DNA of 14,634 nt, taken from Methylovirgula sp. (lineage in GTDB: Bacteria; Pseudomonadota; Alphaproteobacteria; Rhizobiales; Beijerinckiaceae). The DNA is taken from positions 1 to 14,634 of the forward strand of contig JASHUD010000067.1 in assembly GCA_030040215.1 (NCBI GenBank), given 5' to 3'. Below are positions 1 through 8,912 of the stretch, in pieces; the first letter of the stretch is position 1, and each line of letters starts with the position of its first letter. A model generated the notes under the pieces. It was given only the letters and a program-made list of their open reading frames with translations. It did not search any database and was not told where the DNA came from. Position numbers and translations under genes: made by a program.

Positions 1-135
1 CGGGTACCAATGGTAGCCTGTCTCCCCCAGACGGTAGCAACCCGCCTTTTCGACCGGCGGGGCCCCCGACCCGACAACATGGGGATCGAGGCCGACCATG
101 AGAGCGCGCTGCACGCTGCTTCGCGAAAAAAGTAA
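1..135. other. Unresolved coding edge, two competing partial frames
   Basis: Two open frames cross the left edge and cannot both be real. On plus, a frame open from base 1 stops at TAA 133-135 and would be the last 44 residues of a protein ending HAASRKK; its third codon positions are about 70% G or C. On minus, a frame open from GTG 112-114 or ATG 97-99 runs out of the window and reads MVGLDPHVVGSGAPP followed by a Cys/Tyr-rich stretch with GYHWYP; its third positions are slightly more GC-rich, but no Shine-Dalgarno is visible. I recognise neither. Flanking sequence to the left would decide. Bases 136-209 show nothing. Confidence 0.25.
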
Positions 136-209
136 GGACAGGTTGCGGGCATGGCGAGAAGTGCAGAAGATATTTCGTGATAGCGGCCAGATTTGCATGC
201 GCCCGTGAC

Positions 210-1550
210 TCACAGCCCGAACGGATAAGTGTCCGGCGCACCATGGGGTCGGCCGGCAGAAAGCGATCTCACCGCGTTTGTCTCCTCGAACCAGACATAG
301 GCGTCGAACTGATCGGCGAGGATGGCCTCGAAATAATGGCTCATGAGCTCTGTCTCAGGGCGGTAAACAACGCCGATCGCGCGCTCAAGCCGCGGACGCG
401 ACAAAAGCTCATGTAACTCCCTCTTATGCCTGCTACGCCAATCGGTCAGCGACGAGGCTATGCCGGTCTGGCAAAAAACGCGCTCGTGGCTGTCGGGGCG
501 CGACGACAATACCTTCTTGATTTCCATTGGCCCGTCCCAATCGGCGGCGGCAGCGACAGTGCCACGGTCCGTGCCGAAGCCAATCAGCACGGCCTGATCG
601 CCGAAGGCAGCGCGACAGGATTCACCGATGTTGAACTCGCCTTGCCAGCCCATTGCGGTCGCAGCCGCGTTGCCGATATGCGAATTATGCGCCCAGACGA
701 TTGCCCTGGCGCCGCGGCCGCGCTGCTCGAGGAGGCGGCGGAGCGTGTCGAACATGTGCCGGTCACGCAGGTTCCAGGACTCACGCGAACTGCGATACAT
801 CAGTCGATAATAGTGTTCGGCGGCACGCACGACGCGTGCGTTCTGCGCAGCGTCGAAGAAGGAATCGCCGTCGTGTCTGAGATAGCCGACGCGCCTGTCA
901 AGCAGAGCGGTGAGTTCCGCGACCACCGCGTCCTCGCAGGGCGATTTTCCAAGCGCGATTGCACTTAGGCCATAGCCGGCGGGATCGTCTTGCCAAGGCG
1001 TGAGACAGCCATAGCGTCCGCGCGCCAGCTTCGCCTCTTCTGGATCGACGCGATCAAGATAGGCAAGAACGGCCGCGATCGAAGTGCCGAGGCTATAGAT
1101 GTCGAGACCGCGGAACTCAGCGCGGGCATCCGCGGGCAAGTTTTCGTTATGCGCCCGCAGCCATTCGACAAAGTCGTGTACGTCTTGGTTGCGCCACATC
1201 CAGGCCGGAAACCGCACGAAGGCTTCGTCCGGTGAGGGCTCATGCGCCTTCCAGCGCACGTGGCGATCGACGCGCGCCGCGTCAGGCCAATCTGCCTCGA
1301 CCGCGACTACGGTAAAGCCATGCTTCTCGATAAGCCGTCGGGTAATTGCCGCGCGCGCTCGGTAGAACTCCGATGTTCCATGAGTTGCTTCACCAAGCAG
1401 GATGACCTTGGCGTCCGCGAAACGATCGAAGAATGCGCCGAACCTTTCGGCTTCGGCGGGCGATGGAATGGGTTCGCAATAAGCACCAAGGATTGCGGCA
1501 GCCTCGTCCGCGTCCCGAAGCTTCAGTCTCTCTCGCGCGACGATTGCCAT
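210..1550 (-). CDS. Erythromycin esterase family protein
   Basis: A 446-residue protein of the erythromycin esterase family (Ere/COG2312), whose characterised members hydrolyse the macrolactone ring of macrolides; most chromosomal relatives have no known substrate. Visible family motifs are GEATHG (residues 53-58, with the Glu and His that line the active site), VEADW near residue 84, RGLDIYSL near 147, and WAHNSH (286-291), which carries the His usually assigned as catalytic base. Length fits the family (roughly 400-450). A GTG start at 1574 would add eight residues, but ATG 1548-1550 has GAGG six bases upstream and is preferred. No signal peptide is seen, so it is probably cytosolic. Codon use matches GC-rich chromosomal genes. 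Family assignment is firm; macrolide esterase activity is only inference. Confidence 0.88.
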   Translation of the reverse strand: MAIVARERLKLRDADEAAAILGAYCEPIPSPAEAERFGAFFDRFADAKVILLGEATHGTSEFYRARAAITRRLIEKHGFTVVAVEADWPDAARVDRHVRWKAHEPSPDEAFVRFPAWMWRNQDVHDFVEWLRAHNENLPADARAEFRGLDIYSLGTSIAAVLAYLDRVDPEEAKLARGRYGCLTPWQDDPAGYGLSAIALGKSPCEDAVVAELTALLDRRVGYLRHDGDSFFDAAQNARVVRAAEHYYRLMYRSSRESWNLRDRHMFDTLRRLLEQRGRGARAIVWAHNSHIGNAAATAMGWQGEFNIGESCRAAFGDQAVLIGFGTDRGTVAAAADWDGPMEIKKVLSSRPDSHERVFCQTGIASSLTDWRSRHKRELHELLSRPRLERAIGVVYRPETELMSHYFEAILADQFDAYVWFEETNAVRSLSAGRPHGAPDTYPFGL

Positions 1551-1630
1551 GACTTGCCTCAAAGCAGATGACACATGCAGATCACGCGCCGCAGTCTCGC
1601 GGTCCTTTTTCGTCGATCCAGGCAGCCTCC

Positions 1631-1786
1631 TTAATAGGTTTCCTCTTCCACATTAAGGCGGATCCAGCGGATTTCAGGCTCCTTGCGGGAGGTGGATGAT
1701 AACGCAACATTTGGATGTCCGACGATGATTGGAGGGATCGGGGTACCACAGCGAAATTCGCACCCCTTTAGTTCTGTCAAAATCAA
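1631..1786 (-). CDS. Possible 51-residue small protein overlapping cytochrome stop
   Basis: The frame opens with TTG 1784-1786, which overlaps the cytochrome c stop TGA (1783-1785), and stays open for 51 codons to TAA 1631-1633. The product would begin MILTELKGCEFRCGTPIPP and end RWIRLNVEEETY. It has two cysteines spaced CxxxC and an acidic tail. I do not recognise it. The overlap suggests translational coupling to the cytochrome, but the start is TTG and an open frame of this length can arise by chance in GC-rich DNA. It could also be the tail of an older, longer gene. The following bases up to 1550 carry only the leader of the esterase gene. Confidence 0.3.
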   Translation of the reverse strand: MILTELKGCEFRCGTPIPPIIVGHPNVALSSTSRKEPEIRWIRLNVEEETY

Positions 1787-2136
1787 GGATGCTTGCGCAG
1801 GCTCAAGATGTAGCTGACGACCTGAGATACTTGGTCGCTCGTGAGCATGGGATCCGGCATTGTCATGGGAATCGTACTTTCGTCCCAGTGGGTCGTCTCT
1901 ATAAAATGGCTTATAGATTCCGCAGACACGTCCGGCCTATTGGCAATTTCCTCGAAGCTGGGAGTGCGCTGATCGAGCCGTGGTGCAAAAGCCTGGTCTG
2001 GCGCAACAACATGACAGACCGAACAAACTTCCAGCGCAAGCTGGCGACCGACAGCGACGCTATCGTCCTTGGCACTGGCCGAGCTTGCCGCCAAAGCTGC
2101 ATTCACGCAAACCAAAGCAATGAGAAACCTATTCAT
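1783..2136 (-). CDS. Small periplasmic class I c-type cytochrome
   Basis: A 117-residue monohaem cytochrome c. A signal peptide covers about residues 1-22 (MNRF, hydrophobic core LIALVCVNAALA, cleavage near SASA/KDD). The haem-binding motif CSVCH is at residues 38-42, and a C-terminal MPDPMLTSDQ region followed by an amphipathic helix (VVSYILSL) is the usual place of the distal Met ligand. It should be attached to haem by the Ccm system and carry electrons in the periplasm; its partner is not identifiable here. Two Met codons lie in series; the second (2134-2136) has GGGA six bases upstream, whereas the first abuts the Shine-Dalgarno, so the second is preferred. A FNR/FixK-like palindrome sits about 57 bases upstream, suggesting low-oxygen induction. 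No oxidase gene is adjacent, so it looks orphaned. Confidence 0.85.
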   Translation of the reverse strand: MNRFLIALVCVNAALAASSASAKDDSVAVGRQLALEVCSVCHVVAPDQAFAPRLDQRTPSFEEIANRPDVSAESISHFIETTHWDESTIPMTMPDPMLTSDQVSQVVSYILSLRKHP

Positions 2137-2192
2137 TCTCATTCCCTTTAATATATTGCAAAAATTACGCGCACGAGGTTGGGTAGGCCGCT

Positions 2193-2206
2193 TTGATGTA
2201 GCTCAA
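2193..2206. promoter_or_regulatory. FNR/FixK-type binding site
   Basis: TTGATGTAGCTCAA is a TTGA-N6-TCAA palindrome and matches the FNR/FixK consensus TTGAT-N4-ATCAA at 9 of 10 positions. It extends by two bases on each side to CTTTGA-N6-TCAAAG. Its centre is about 63 bases upstream of the cytochrome c start, which leaves room for a class II (-41.5) arrangement with a transcription start near 2158; an AT-rich stretch containing GTAATT lies where the -10 should be. The only plausible target is the cytochrome on minus. Confidence 0.6.
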
Positions 2207-2364
2207 AGCCCCGCAATTCGAATTCGCCATACGCCCTTCCTACACCGCAAGCACGCACTCGCGATGCAGAGTCGGCAAACTCGAAGAACGGCTGGCGCTG
2301 GCTTCTCATGGCACATGACGCTCACTCATAAATTCGTCGCCCTTATGCTTAGCGATTCGTTTGA

Positions 2365-2600
2365 ACATCGGCGCCCACGATCAGGCCACGACAAGGACAC
2401 TCCCTTCGCAAGGATGCGATTTATTTCGAATTCGGCGGCAGCCGCGTCGAGCTCGATGACGCGCAAGATGCGCTTTGTTGCGCTCATTAGCGAGGCTTGC
2501 CGAGGACGTGGGCGAGTCGCGCCGGCATGCCGAGGCGGTGAAAAGGCAAAAAAGAAGGCACGTATGCCGGCGATCACCGTCGCGGCGGCTACGCATGCGC
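2365..2600 (+). pseudogene. Possible frameshifted coding remnant, unknown family
   Basis: Two overlapping plus frames read like consecutive pieces of one protein. Frame A, open 2365-2487, includes KDAIYFEFGGSRVELDDAQD. Frame B, open 2460-2600, includes LLRSLARLAEDVGESRRHAE followed by AVKRQKRR. Joining them near 2470-2478 gives one continuous sheet-then-helix sequence, as expected after a frameshift. Neither piece has a convincing start or a Shine-Dalgarno, and I do not recognise the family. The rest of 2207-2849 gives no confident gene on either strand; several short frames there have poor composition. Chance open frames remain a real alternative. Confidence 0.28.
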
Positions 2601-2849
2601 TGAAGCATGCTGAAGTTGTGCTGCCTAGCGATCGGCGCAACGAGCGTATTGCTGTGAATTGATATAGCGCAAAGCGTAGACACAAGAATTTCGCAACTTG
2701 GCCAATGAGGGGCATCGTCATGTTGTCTGTCGGGTCTTTTCTCTTTCTAGCGTATGGATCGGGCCCTTCTTCCTTGCTCCGGTCAGGATGGCCGGAACCG
2801 ATGCACATATCCCCTTGAAAATTCCGACAGGGCCTAGAAAGGTGAGGAA

Positions 2850-3413
2850 TTGCCAGAGATAGATCTGAACCGTCATCAGAACAGAAAAATGTTGGAAGAT
2901 TGCCTGACCGAGCGTCATTTGTTGCTCTTCGGAACTATCATTTACTGGTTCGCGCATTATGAGCGGCTTATGTTGGAAATCGGCGCTACGGTCGCTGGTT
3001 CAGATTATGCTGCAGTGATGTTCTTAACCCGGGGCCTTGACTTTGAAGGCAAACGGAAGGCGCTTCTTGATCTGCTTCGTCATCGGATGGTGCCGCTTGA
3101 TCAATATGATCGCATCTGCGAGTACCTGAAAATTCCTCATGGCCTGACGCAACTGCGAAACGACATTGCGCATTCCACGTGGAAGTCCGTTCGCTATTCA
3201 AATTGGATTCAGCCTGATTGGATCCTCCAGCCCCCTTCCCGCGTCAAAGCATGGCGCAACGATTCCTTGGGGGATGAGGGCGAAAAAATCGGCTACACGA
3301 TCGATGATTTTGATGAGATCGCCAGGACCCTCTCGGCAAATCACGGGGCTTTTGTAAACTATCTCCGGGAGGTTCGTTTGATTCCTCTGCTTCCCATCGA
3401 GTCGGATGCGTGA
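2850..3413 (+). CDS. HEPN-like orphan protein
   Basis: A 187-residue protein of unrecognised family. The first two thirds are predicted-helical by composition (ERHLLLFGTIIYWFAHYERL, then a charged helix with KRKALLDLL), and residues 103-108 read RNDIAH, followed by a Trp at 111. An Arg followed by a polar residue and then His four to six residues later is the signature of HEPN-domain ribonucleases (R-x4-6-H), and RNxIAH at the end of a helical bundle is typical of that superfamily. The start is TTG 2850-2852 behind AAAGGTGAGG; an in-frame ATG at 2889 is the alternative. It lacks a signal peptide. No MNT nucleotidyltransferase or obvious antitoxin is next to it. Base composition is less GC-rich than the housekeeping block. 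HEPN assignment is inference from one motif and helicity. Confidence 0.7.
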   Translation: MPEIDLNRHQNRKMLEDCLTERHLLLFGTIIYWFAHYERLMLEIGATVAGSDYAAVMFLTRGLDFEGKRKALLDLLRHRMVPLDQYDRICEYLKIPHGLTQLRNDIAHSTWKSVRYSNWIQPDWILQPPSRVKAWRNDSLGDEGEKIGYTIDDFDEIARTLSANHGAFVNYLREVRLIPLLPIESDA

Positions 3414-3436
3414 ACGGATCGCGACTTTGAGCACAT

Positions 3437-3872
3437 TCAGTCGGCCGCCTCAATCCGATAGCGGCGTTCGCCATCAATCTTCTCTGATTCGAGTGACAGG
3501 GCGAGCGTCTTGCGAACTACCGCTGACAAGAATCCGCTTGGGAGTTTGTCATGGACCTCGCTGGCTTTCGCGAACGCGCGTCTCACCGCGCGGGGATATG
3601 CAATTGCGAGAATTTCTCTTTCATTGAGTTGCTAGTGCCCATGTCTCTTTAGCGAGGTTGTGAAGCGAGGCCAGAAACGAATTCCTATCAGCGAGAGGCT
3701 ATTGATCGGGCCCACCGTTTCTGTCAACCCCGAATTCTGGGATGATAGTTCCTCGGTCTAGAGGCACAAACCGACGCAGCTCCGGCGGATCATCAGAGGG
3801 CCAAGCGCGATGAAAGTTAGACGCTATCCTCATATCCTCCGTAAACCGCTTTATGAGGTATCGCTTTCGCAT
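3437..3872 (-). pseudogene. Eroded coding remnant, amber plus frameshift
   Basis: On minus, a frame opening at ATG 3870-3872 reads 57 codons to an amber at 3699-3701, including FHRAWPSDDPPELRRFVPLD and IIPEFGVDRNGGPDQ. The same frame continues past the amber as PLADRNSFLASLHNLAKETW to a TGA near 3627. A different frame, open from 3631 to TGA 3437-3439, then reads LNEREILAIAYPRAVRRAFA and ends SEKIDGERRYRIEAAD. Together these look like one gene of roughly 140 codons carrying one nonsense and one frameshift change. I do not recognise it. Its first 21 codons overlap the 5' end of the plus-strand permease relic, so either that overlap or the permease N-terminus is not genuine. A GTG at 3584-3586 could still start a 49-residue product. 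Confidence 0.4.
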
Positions 3873-4272
3873 CACCTAGCTTCCATTGCGGTCGCGATCG
3901 GCCTAGCGGTCGGCCTAGCGGCGCTGCTCGCGCATTTCGCGTACCCACGCAACGCCTTCGACATAAACCGGATCTCATTTGCCGACATTGCTCTGGGGAC
4001 GCTTAACACCTTCTATCGAATGGCTCTGGCCTTCATCTTGTCGCTGGCCGTCGCAGTTCCCCTCGCTCTCTTCATAGCGAGTACGCCGCGTATCCAACGC
4101 ATCTTCCTGCCAATCGCGGACATTCTTCAATCGGTTCCCGTGCTGGCGTTCTTTCCTGTCGTTGTCGCCTTCTTTGTCGCCCACAACGCCTTCGAATTGG
4201 CGCGGTCGTTGTGATCTTTCTCTCGATGGTCTGGAACATCGTCTTCCCGATGATCGGAGGATTTCAGACCAT
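3810..4272 (+). pseudogene. Truncated, frameshifted NitT/TauT-type ABC permease
   Basis: The open part (ATG 3810 to TGA 4212-4214, 134 residues) has three hydrophobic segments: about residues 24-45, 70-93 and 109-129. The last includes the family-like stretch DILQSVPVLAFFPVVVAFF. Inserting one G in the run at 4203-4208 restores ELAAVVVIFLSMVWNIVF and then GGFQTIP up to about 4272, which matches the conserved continuation of binding-protein-dependent permeases (nitrate/taurine type). After that, permease character ends abruptly and integrase coding begins in another frame. Full-length two-module relatives are about 550-590 residues, so most of the gene is gone. No ATPase or binding-protein gene is present. 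A GAGGG nine bases before the ATG could be the original Shine-Dalgarno. The product would not be functional. Confidence 0.75.
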
Positions 4273-5111
4273 ACCGGGAACGCGCGTGGCGCCGTCTCGA
4301 ACCTGTATTGGGCGATATCGCCCCCTCGACCATATCCATCGAGGACATGAGCGCGATCCGCTCGGAAGTCGAAACTTCCGTCTCGCTCCGGGAGGCCCAC
4401 CGCGTATTGAAGATCTGGCGTGCGCTGTGGAAGGTCATGGCCGCGATGGGCTATTGCAGCAAGGATGCCGATCCTTCTCTCGGAATTCGTAATAGTGCAC
4501 CGCCTCCGCGTCAGGCGGCCTGGCGCGAGGGCGAAGCTGTCCGGCTCGCGAAAGCTGCCTGGCGTAGCGGATATCACGGACTTGCGGCCCTTATCGCAAT
4601 AGCCTGGGACACACAGCTGGCTCCCGTCGATGTCCGCGGCCTAACCGGCGCTCAGTCGGCGAGAAACGGCCGCACAATGAGTTTTAGAGTCGAACGAGCT
4701 AAGACAGGCCGTGCGGCACTGGCCACGCTTGGTCTGCGCGCCACGGCGATCCTCGACGCCTATATGGCGCTGCTAGGCTTTGAGCTGCACGGCGATGCAC
4801 CGATCTTTAGGAACAGATCCTGCATCTCCTACTCCAAGGACACTCTGGGCGATGATTTTCGCGTCGTACGCGTCGCGGTCTTCGGCATCCAAGAACGCCG
4901 CACTCTAGCGGACTTTCGACGGTCCGGCGCGCTTGAGGCAATTGCGGGCGGCGCCGATGCGGAAACGCTTTCCGCCAAAATGGCGAACACCCTTTCGGCA
5001 TCGAACAATCTGCACCGAACCTATGTACCCGTGGAGATCTCGAAGGTGCGTGCTGCGGACGCTGCACGTCGGGCTGGCCGGACCAAGCTGCGGAACGAAA
5101 AGCGATCGTGA
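4254..5111 (+). pseudogene. N-terminally truncated tyrosine-recombinase-like integrase
   Basis: The frame is open from just after TGA 4251-4253 to TGA 5109-5111 (285 codons). Coding character begins by about 4263 (YRERAWRRLEPVLGDI), but the first possible start is TTG 4308, which would give 267 residues. It resembles a phage-integrase-like family seen in rhizobia. In TTG-start numbering: a core-binding domain with HRVLKIWRALWKVMAAMGYC (31-50), the Arg I region AWDTQLAPVDVRGL with Gln103 where Arg is usual, the hairpin lysine in AKTG (132), ADFRRSGA (201-208) with Arg II but no preceding His, and HRTYVPV with candidate nucleophile Tyr239. The N-terminal arm-binding part is missing and replaced by permease sequence. 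The 3' end faces tRNA-Asp, the usual position of an island integrase. It may still be expressed as a fragment, but is probably inactive. Confidence 0.8.
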
Positions 5112-5142
5112 GTCCCAAGTGCCTTAGGAAAAGTTGGGACTC
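5110..5142. repeat. 9-bp inverted repeat between integrase and tRNA-Asp
   Basis: GAGTCCCAA (5110-5118) and TTGGGACTC (5134-5142) pair perfectly across a 15-base loop and overlap the integrase stop codon. No T-run follows on either strand, so it is a poor intrinsic terminator. The right arm shares GGGACTC with the T-arm part of the tRNA-Asp gene about 55 bases away (5193-5199). It could be a recombinase core site remnant or simply an RNA hairpin ending the integrase transcript. Confidence 0.5.
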
Positions 5143-5179
5143 CGGTCAGCAATGCTGCCGAATTAAGTCATTGAAAAGA

Positions 5180-5256
<77 letters not shown>

Positions 5257-5278
5257 GCGCCGATCGCGGAGATCCGCC

Positions 5279-5306
5279 CGATAAGGTAGGGGGCTTTGCA
5301 AGTCAA
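5279..5306 (-). promoter_or_regulatory. Candidate sigma-70 promoter of tRNA-Asp
   Basis: On minus, TTGACT (5301-5306) fits a -35 box and, after 16 bases, TTATCG (5279-5284) could be the -10; one-base shifts give CTTATC or TATCGG. Transcription would start just upstream of the mature tRNA 5' end at 5256. The -35 is strong, the -10 is approximate. Confidence 0.45.
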
Positions 5307-5315
5307 GCAAGAAGC

Positions 5316-6038
5316 CTAGAACTTCGACGAGGCCAAATGGAAACGGGCGATCTCGGCGCGCGACATGATGTGGATGCGGTCCGATGAAATGCGCTCGGCC
5401 ATCGCGATCAGTTCCGGGCTTACGCCCATCGCCCACGTGTAACGTTCCAGAACGGCGGCCATCTCGCCGTTGTCGTAGCGACGGTAGCGCACGACCGTGG
5501 AACTATCCGGATCGGCCGCGTCGACGTAGGTAAACATACGATGGATGCCGACCAGGCTTTGCGGCGGGATCACTCGCTTCTTGGCGCCCATGAGCGCGTA
5601 GACGCACGCCGAAAGACAGCGCGCCGCGACGAACTCGCTCAGCCGCCGATTGGCCGCCGCGGGATCGACGCGCCCGACGATCGCCGCCGCCCCGAGCTCG
5701 CGCAAAATCTTGCCGAACTCCATCGAGGCGAGCACTTTGCCTCCCGGCGAGTCCAGAAACACGATCGCATGAAGATTATTGGTTCCGACGTTGCTTTCGA
5801 CGAACGACAGGAAGGCATTGGGAGTGGCGTTGGTGATCTCGCCTTCGGCCGAGATCACCACCGGACAGGTGCTGCCGCACCGGGCGCGATCCCCGACCGA
5901 GATCAGCCGAAAGGTCATCTCCTGCGCGTGCGCAGGATGCGGCGCGAAGCCGAAAATGAGGAGAATTCCCAACCCGAAACAGGCGGCCGCTGCGCTCCAG
6001 CGGTTCTTTCGGCCTGCGCAGTCATGAACTTGGCCCAT
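5316..6038 (-). CDS. Secreted ClpP/crotonase-like protein (COG3904 type)
   Basis: A 240-residue protein with an N-terminal hydrophobic signal (about residues 15-31) and a likely signal peptidase site after AHA (near residue 38), so it is exported or periplasmic. The rest resembles the ClpP-like fold of predicted periplasmic proteins in COG3904: FLDSPGG (94-100) matches the conserved NSPGG loop of ClpP, CLSACVYALMG holds Ser143 at the nucleophile position, and GIHRM holds His166 at the catalytic His position. Cysteines at 54, 58, 141 and 145 could form disulfides. The frame extends upstream to 6113, but ATG 6036-6038 has GGGGTGAG a few bases ahead and starts directly into the signal sequence, so it is chosen. 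Its substrate is unknown. It stands alone between two tRNA genes and is not part of cytosolic ClpXP. Confidence 0.8.
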   Translation of the reverse strand: MGQVHDCAGRKNRWSAAAACFGLGILLIFGFAPHPAHAQEMTFRLISVGDRARCGSTCPVVISAEGEITNATPNAFLSFVESNVGTNNLHAIVFLDSPGGKVLASMEFGKILRELGAAAIVGRVDPAAANRRLSEFVAARCLSACVYALMGAKKRVIPPQSLVGIHRMFTYVDAADPDSSTVVRYRRYDNGEMAAVLERYTWAMGVSPELIAMAERISSDRIHIMSRAEIARFHLASSKF

Positions 6039-6102
6039 ACAACTCACCCCGCCGGATGCTTCCGAAACCCAGAATAGCGTTTTCGGAAAACCACGCAATC
6101 GC

Positions 6103-6140
6103 AGCCGGATCAAGGAAGCTTGAAACGAAGCGATCCGGCT
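6103..6140. repeat. 9-bp inverted repeat downstream of tRNA-Val
   Basis: AGCCGGATC (6103-6111) and GATCCGGCT (6132-6140) pair perfectly around a 20-base loop that itself contains a GCTT/AAGC mini-stem. It lies between tRNA-Val and the ClpP-like gene on their common strand. No U-run follows, so it may be a processing or pausing hairpin rather than a classic terminator. Confidence 0.45.
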
Positions 6141-6167
6141 CGGCTGGCGTAGTTGCAGCGCTGCCCA

Positions 6168-6243
6168 TGGTGGGCGGTGACGGACTCGAACCGCCGACCC
6201 TCTCGGTGTAAACGAGATGCTCTACCAACTGAGCTAACCGCCC
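6168..6243 (-). tRNA. tRNA-Val (UAC)
   Basis: A 76-base cloverleaf on minus. The acceptor stem GGGCGGT pairs with ACCGCCC, the anticodon stem-loop TCTCG-TTTACAC-CGAGA gives anticodon UAC, the T-loop is TTCGAGT, and CCA is encoded (6168-6170). It lies 46 bases after the lon terminator, so it needs its own promoter. TTGCAT followed 17 bases later by TTTAGC is a weak candidate in that gap. Confidence 0.97.
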
Positions 6244-6289
6244 GCCAGGCTCGGCAAGCTAAACGCCGGGCGTTTCCGGCATGCAACAC

Positions 6290-6326
6290 AAAAATGCCGA
6301 ACCCGGGCTGCGACCCGGGTTCAGCA
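6290..6326 (-). terminator. Intrinsic terminator of lon
   Basis: On minus, TGCTGAACCCGGG pairs with CCCGGGTTCGGCA (13 positions, one A-C mismatch) around the six-base loop TCGCAG, directly followed by TTTTT. It begins 26 bases after the lon stop, in the right orientation and position to end the lon transcript. Confidence 0.88.
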
Positions 6327-6351
6327 TTACCAGCAGGATAAACGCTATTTC

Positions 6352-8772
<2,421 letters not shown>

Positions 8773-8912
8773 CATCCAATCCTATCTGAATATCCATCCA
8801 CGACCGGGGTCCGAGCCTCGCCATGGCGACCGGCGATTTTGTCGGTTAACTTAGCCCGTCGCCCAAGAAGATCGTACTCTGCGGCCCTCTTTGGGGCATT
8901 TTTTCCACCTTA

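Noticed and set aside
1729..2151. 140-codon plus frame opposite the cytochrome
   Set aside because: The minus strand has a signal peptide, a CxxCH haem motif and a good ribosome-binding site. The plus frame has no motif.
2718..2957. 79-codon minus frame with hydrophobic stretches
   Set aside because: It overlaps the start of the HEPN-like gene in antisense and has no clear Shine-Dalgarno. The hydrophobic segment is probably a strand artefact.
6022..6228. 68-codon minus frame starting MVEHLVYTERVGGSSPS
   Set aside because: Translation of the tRNA-Val gene, not a protein.
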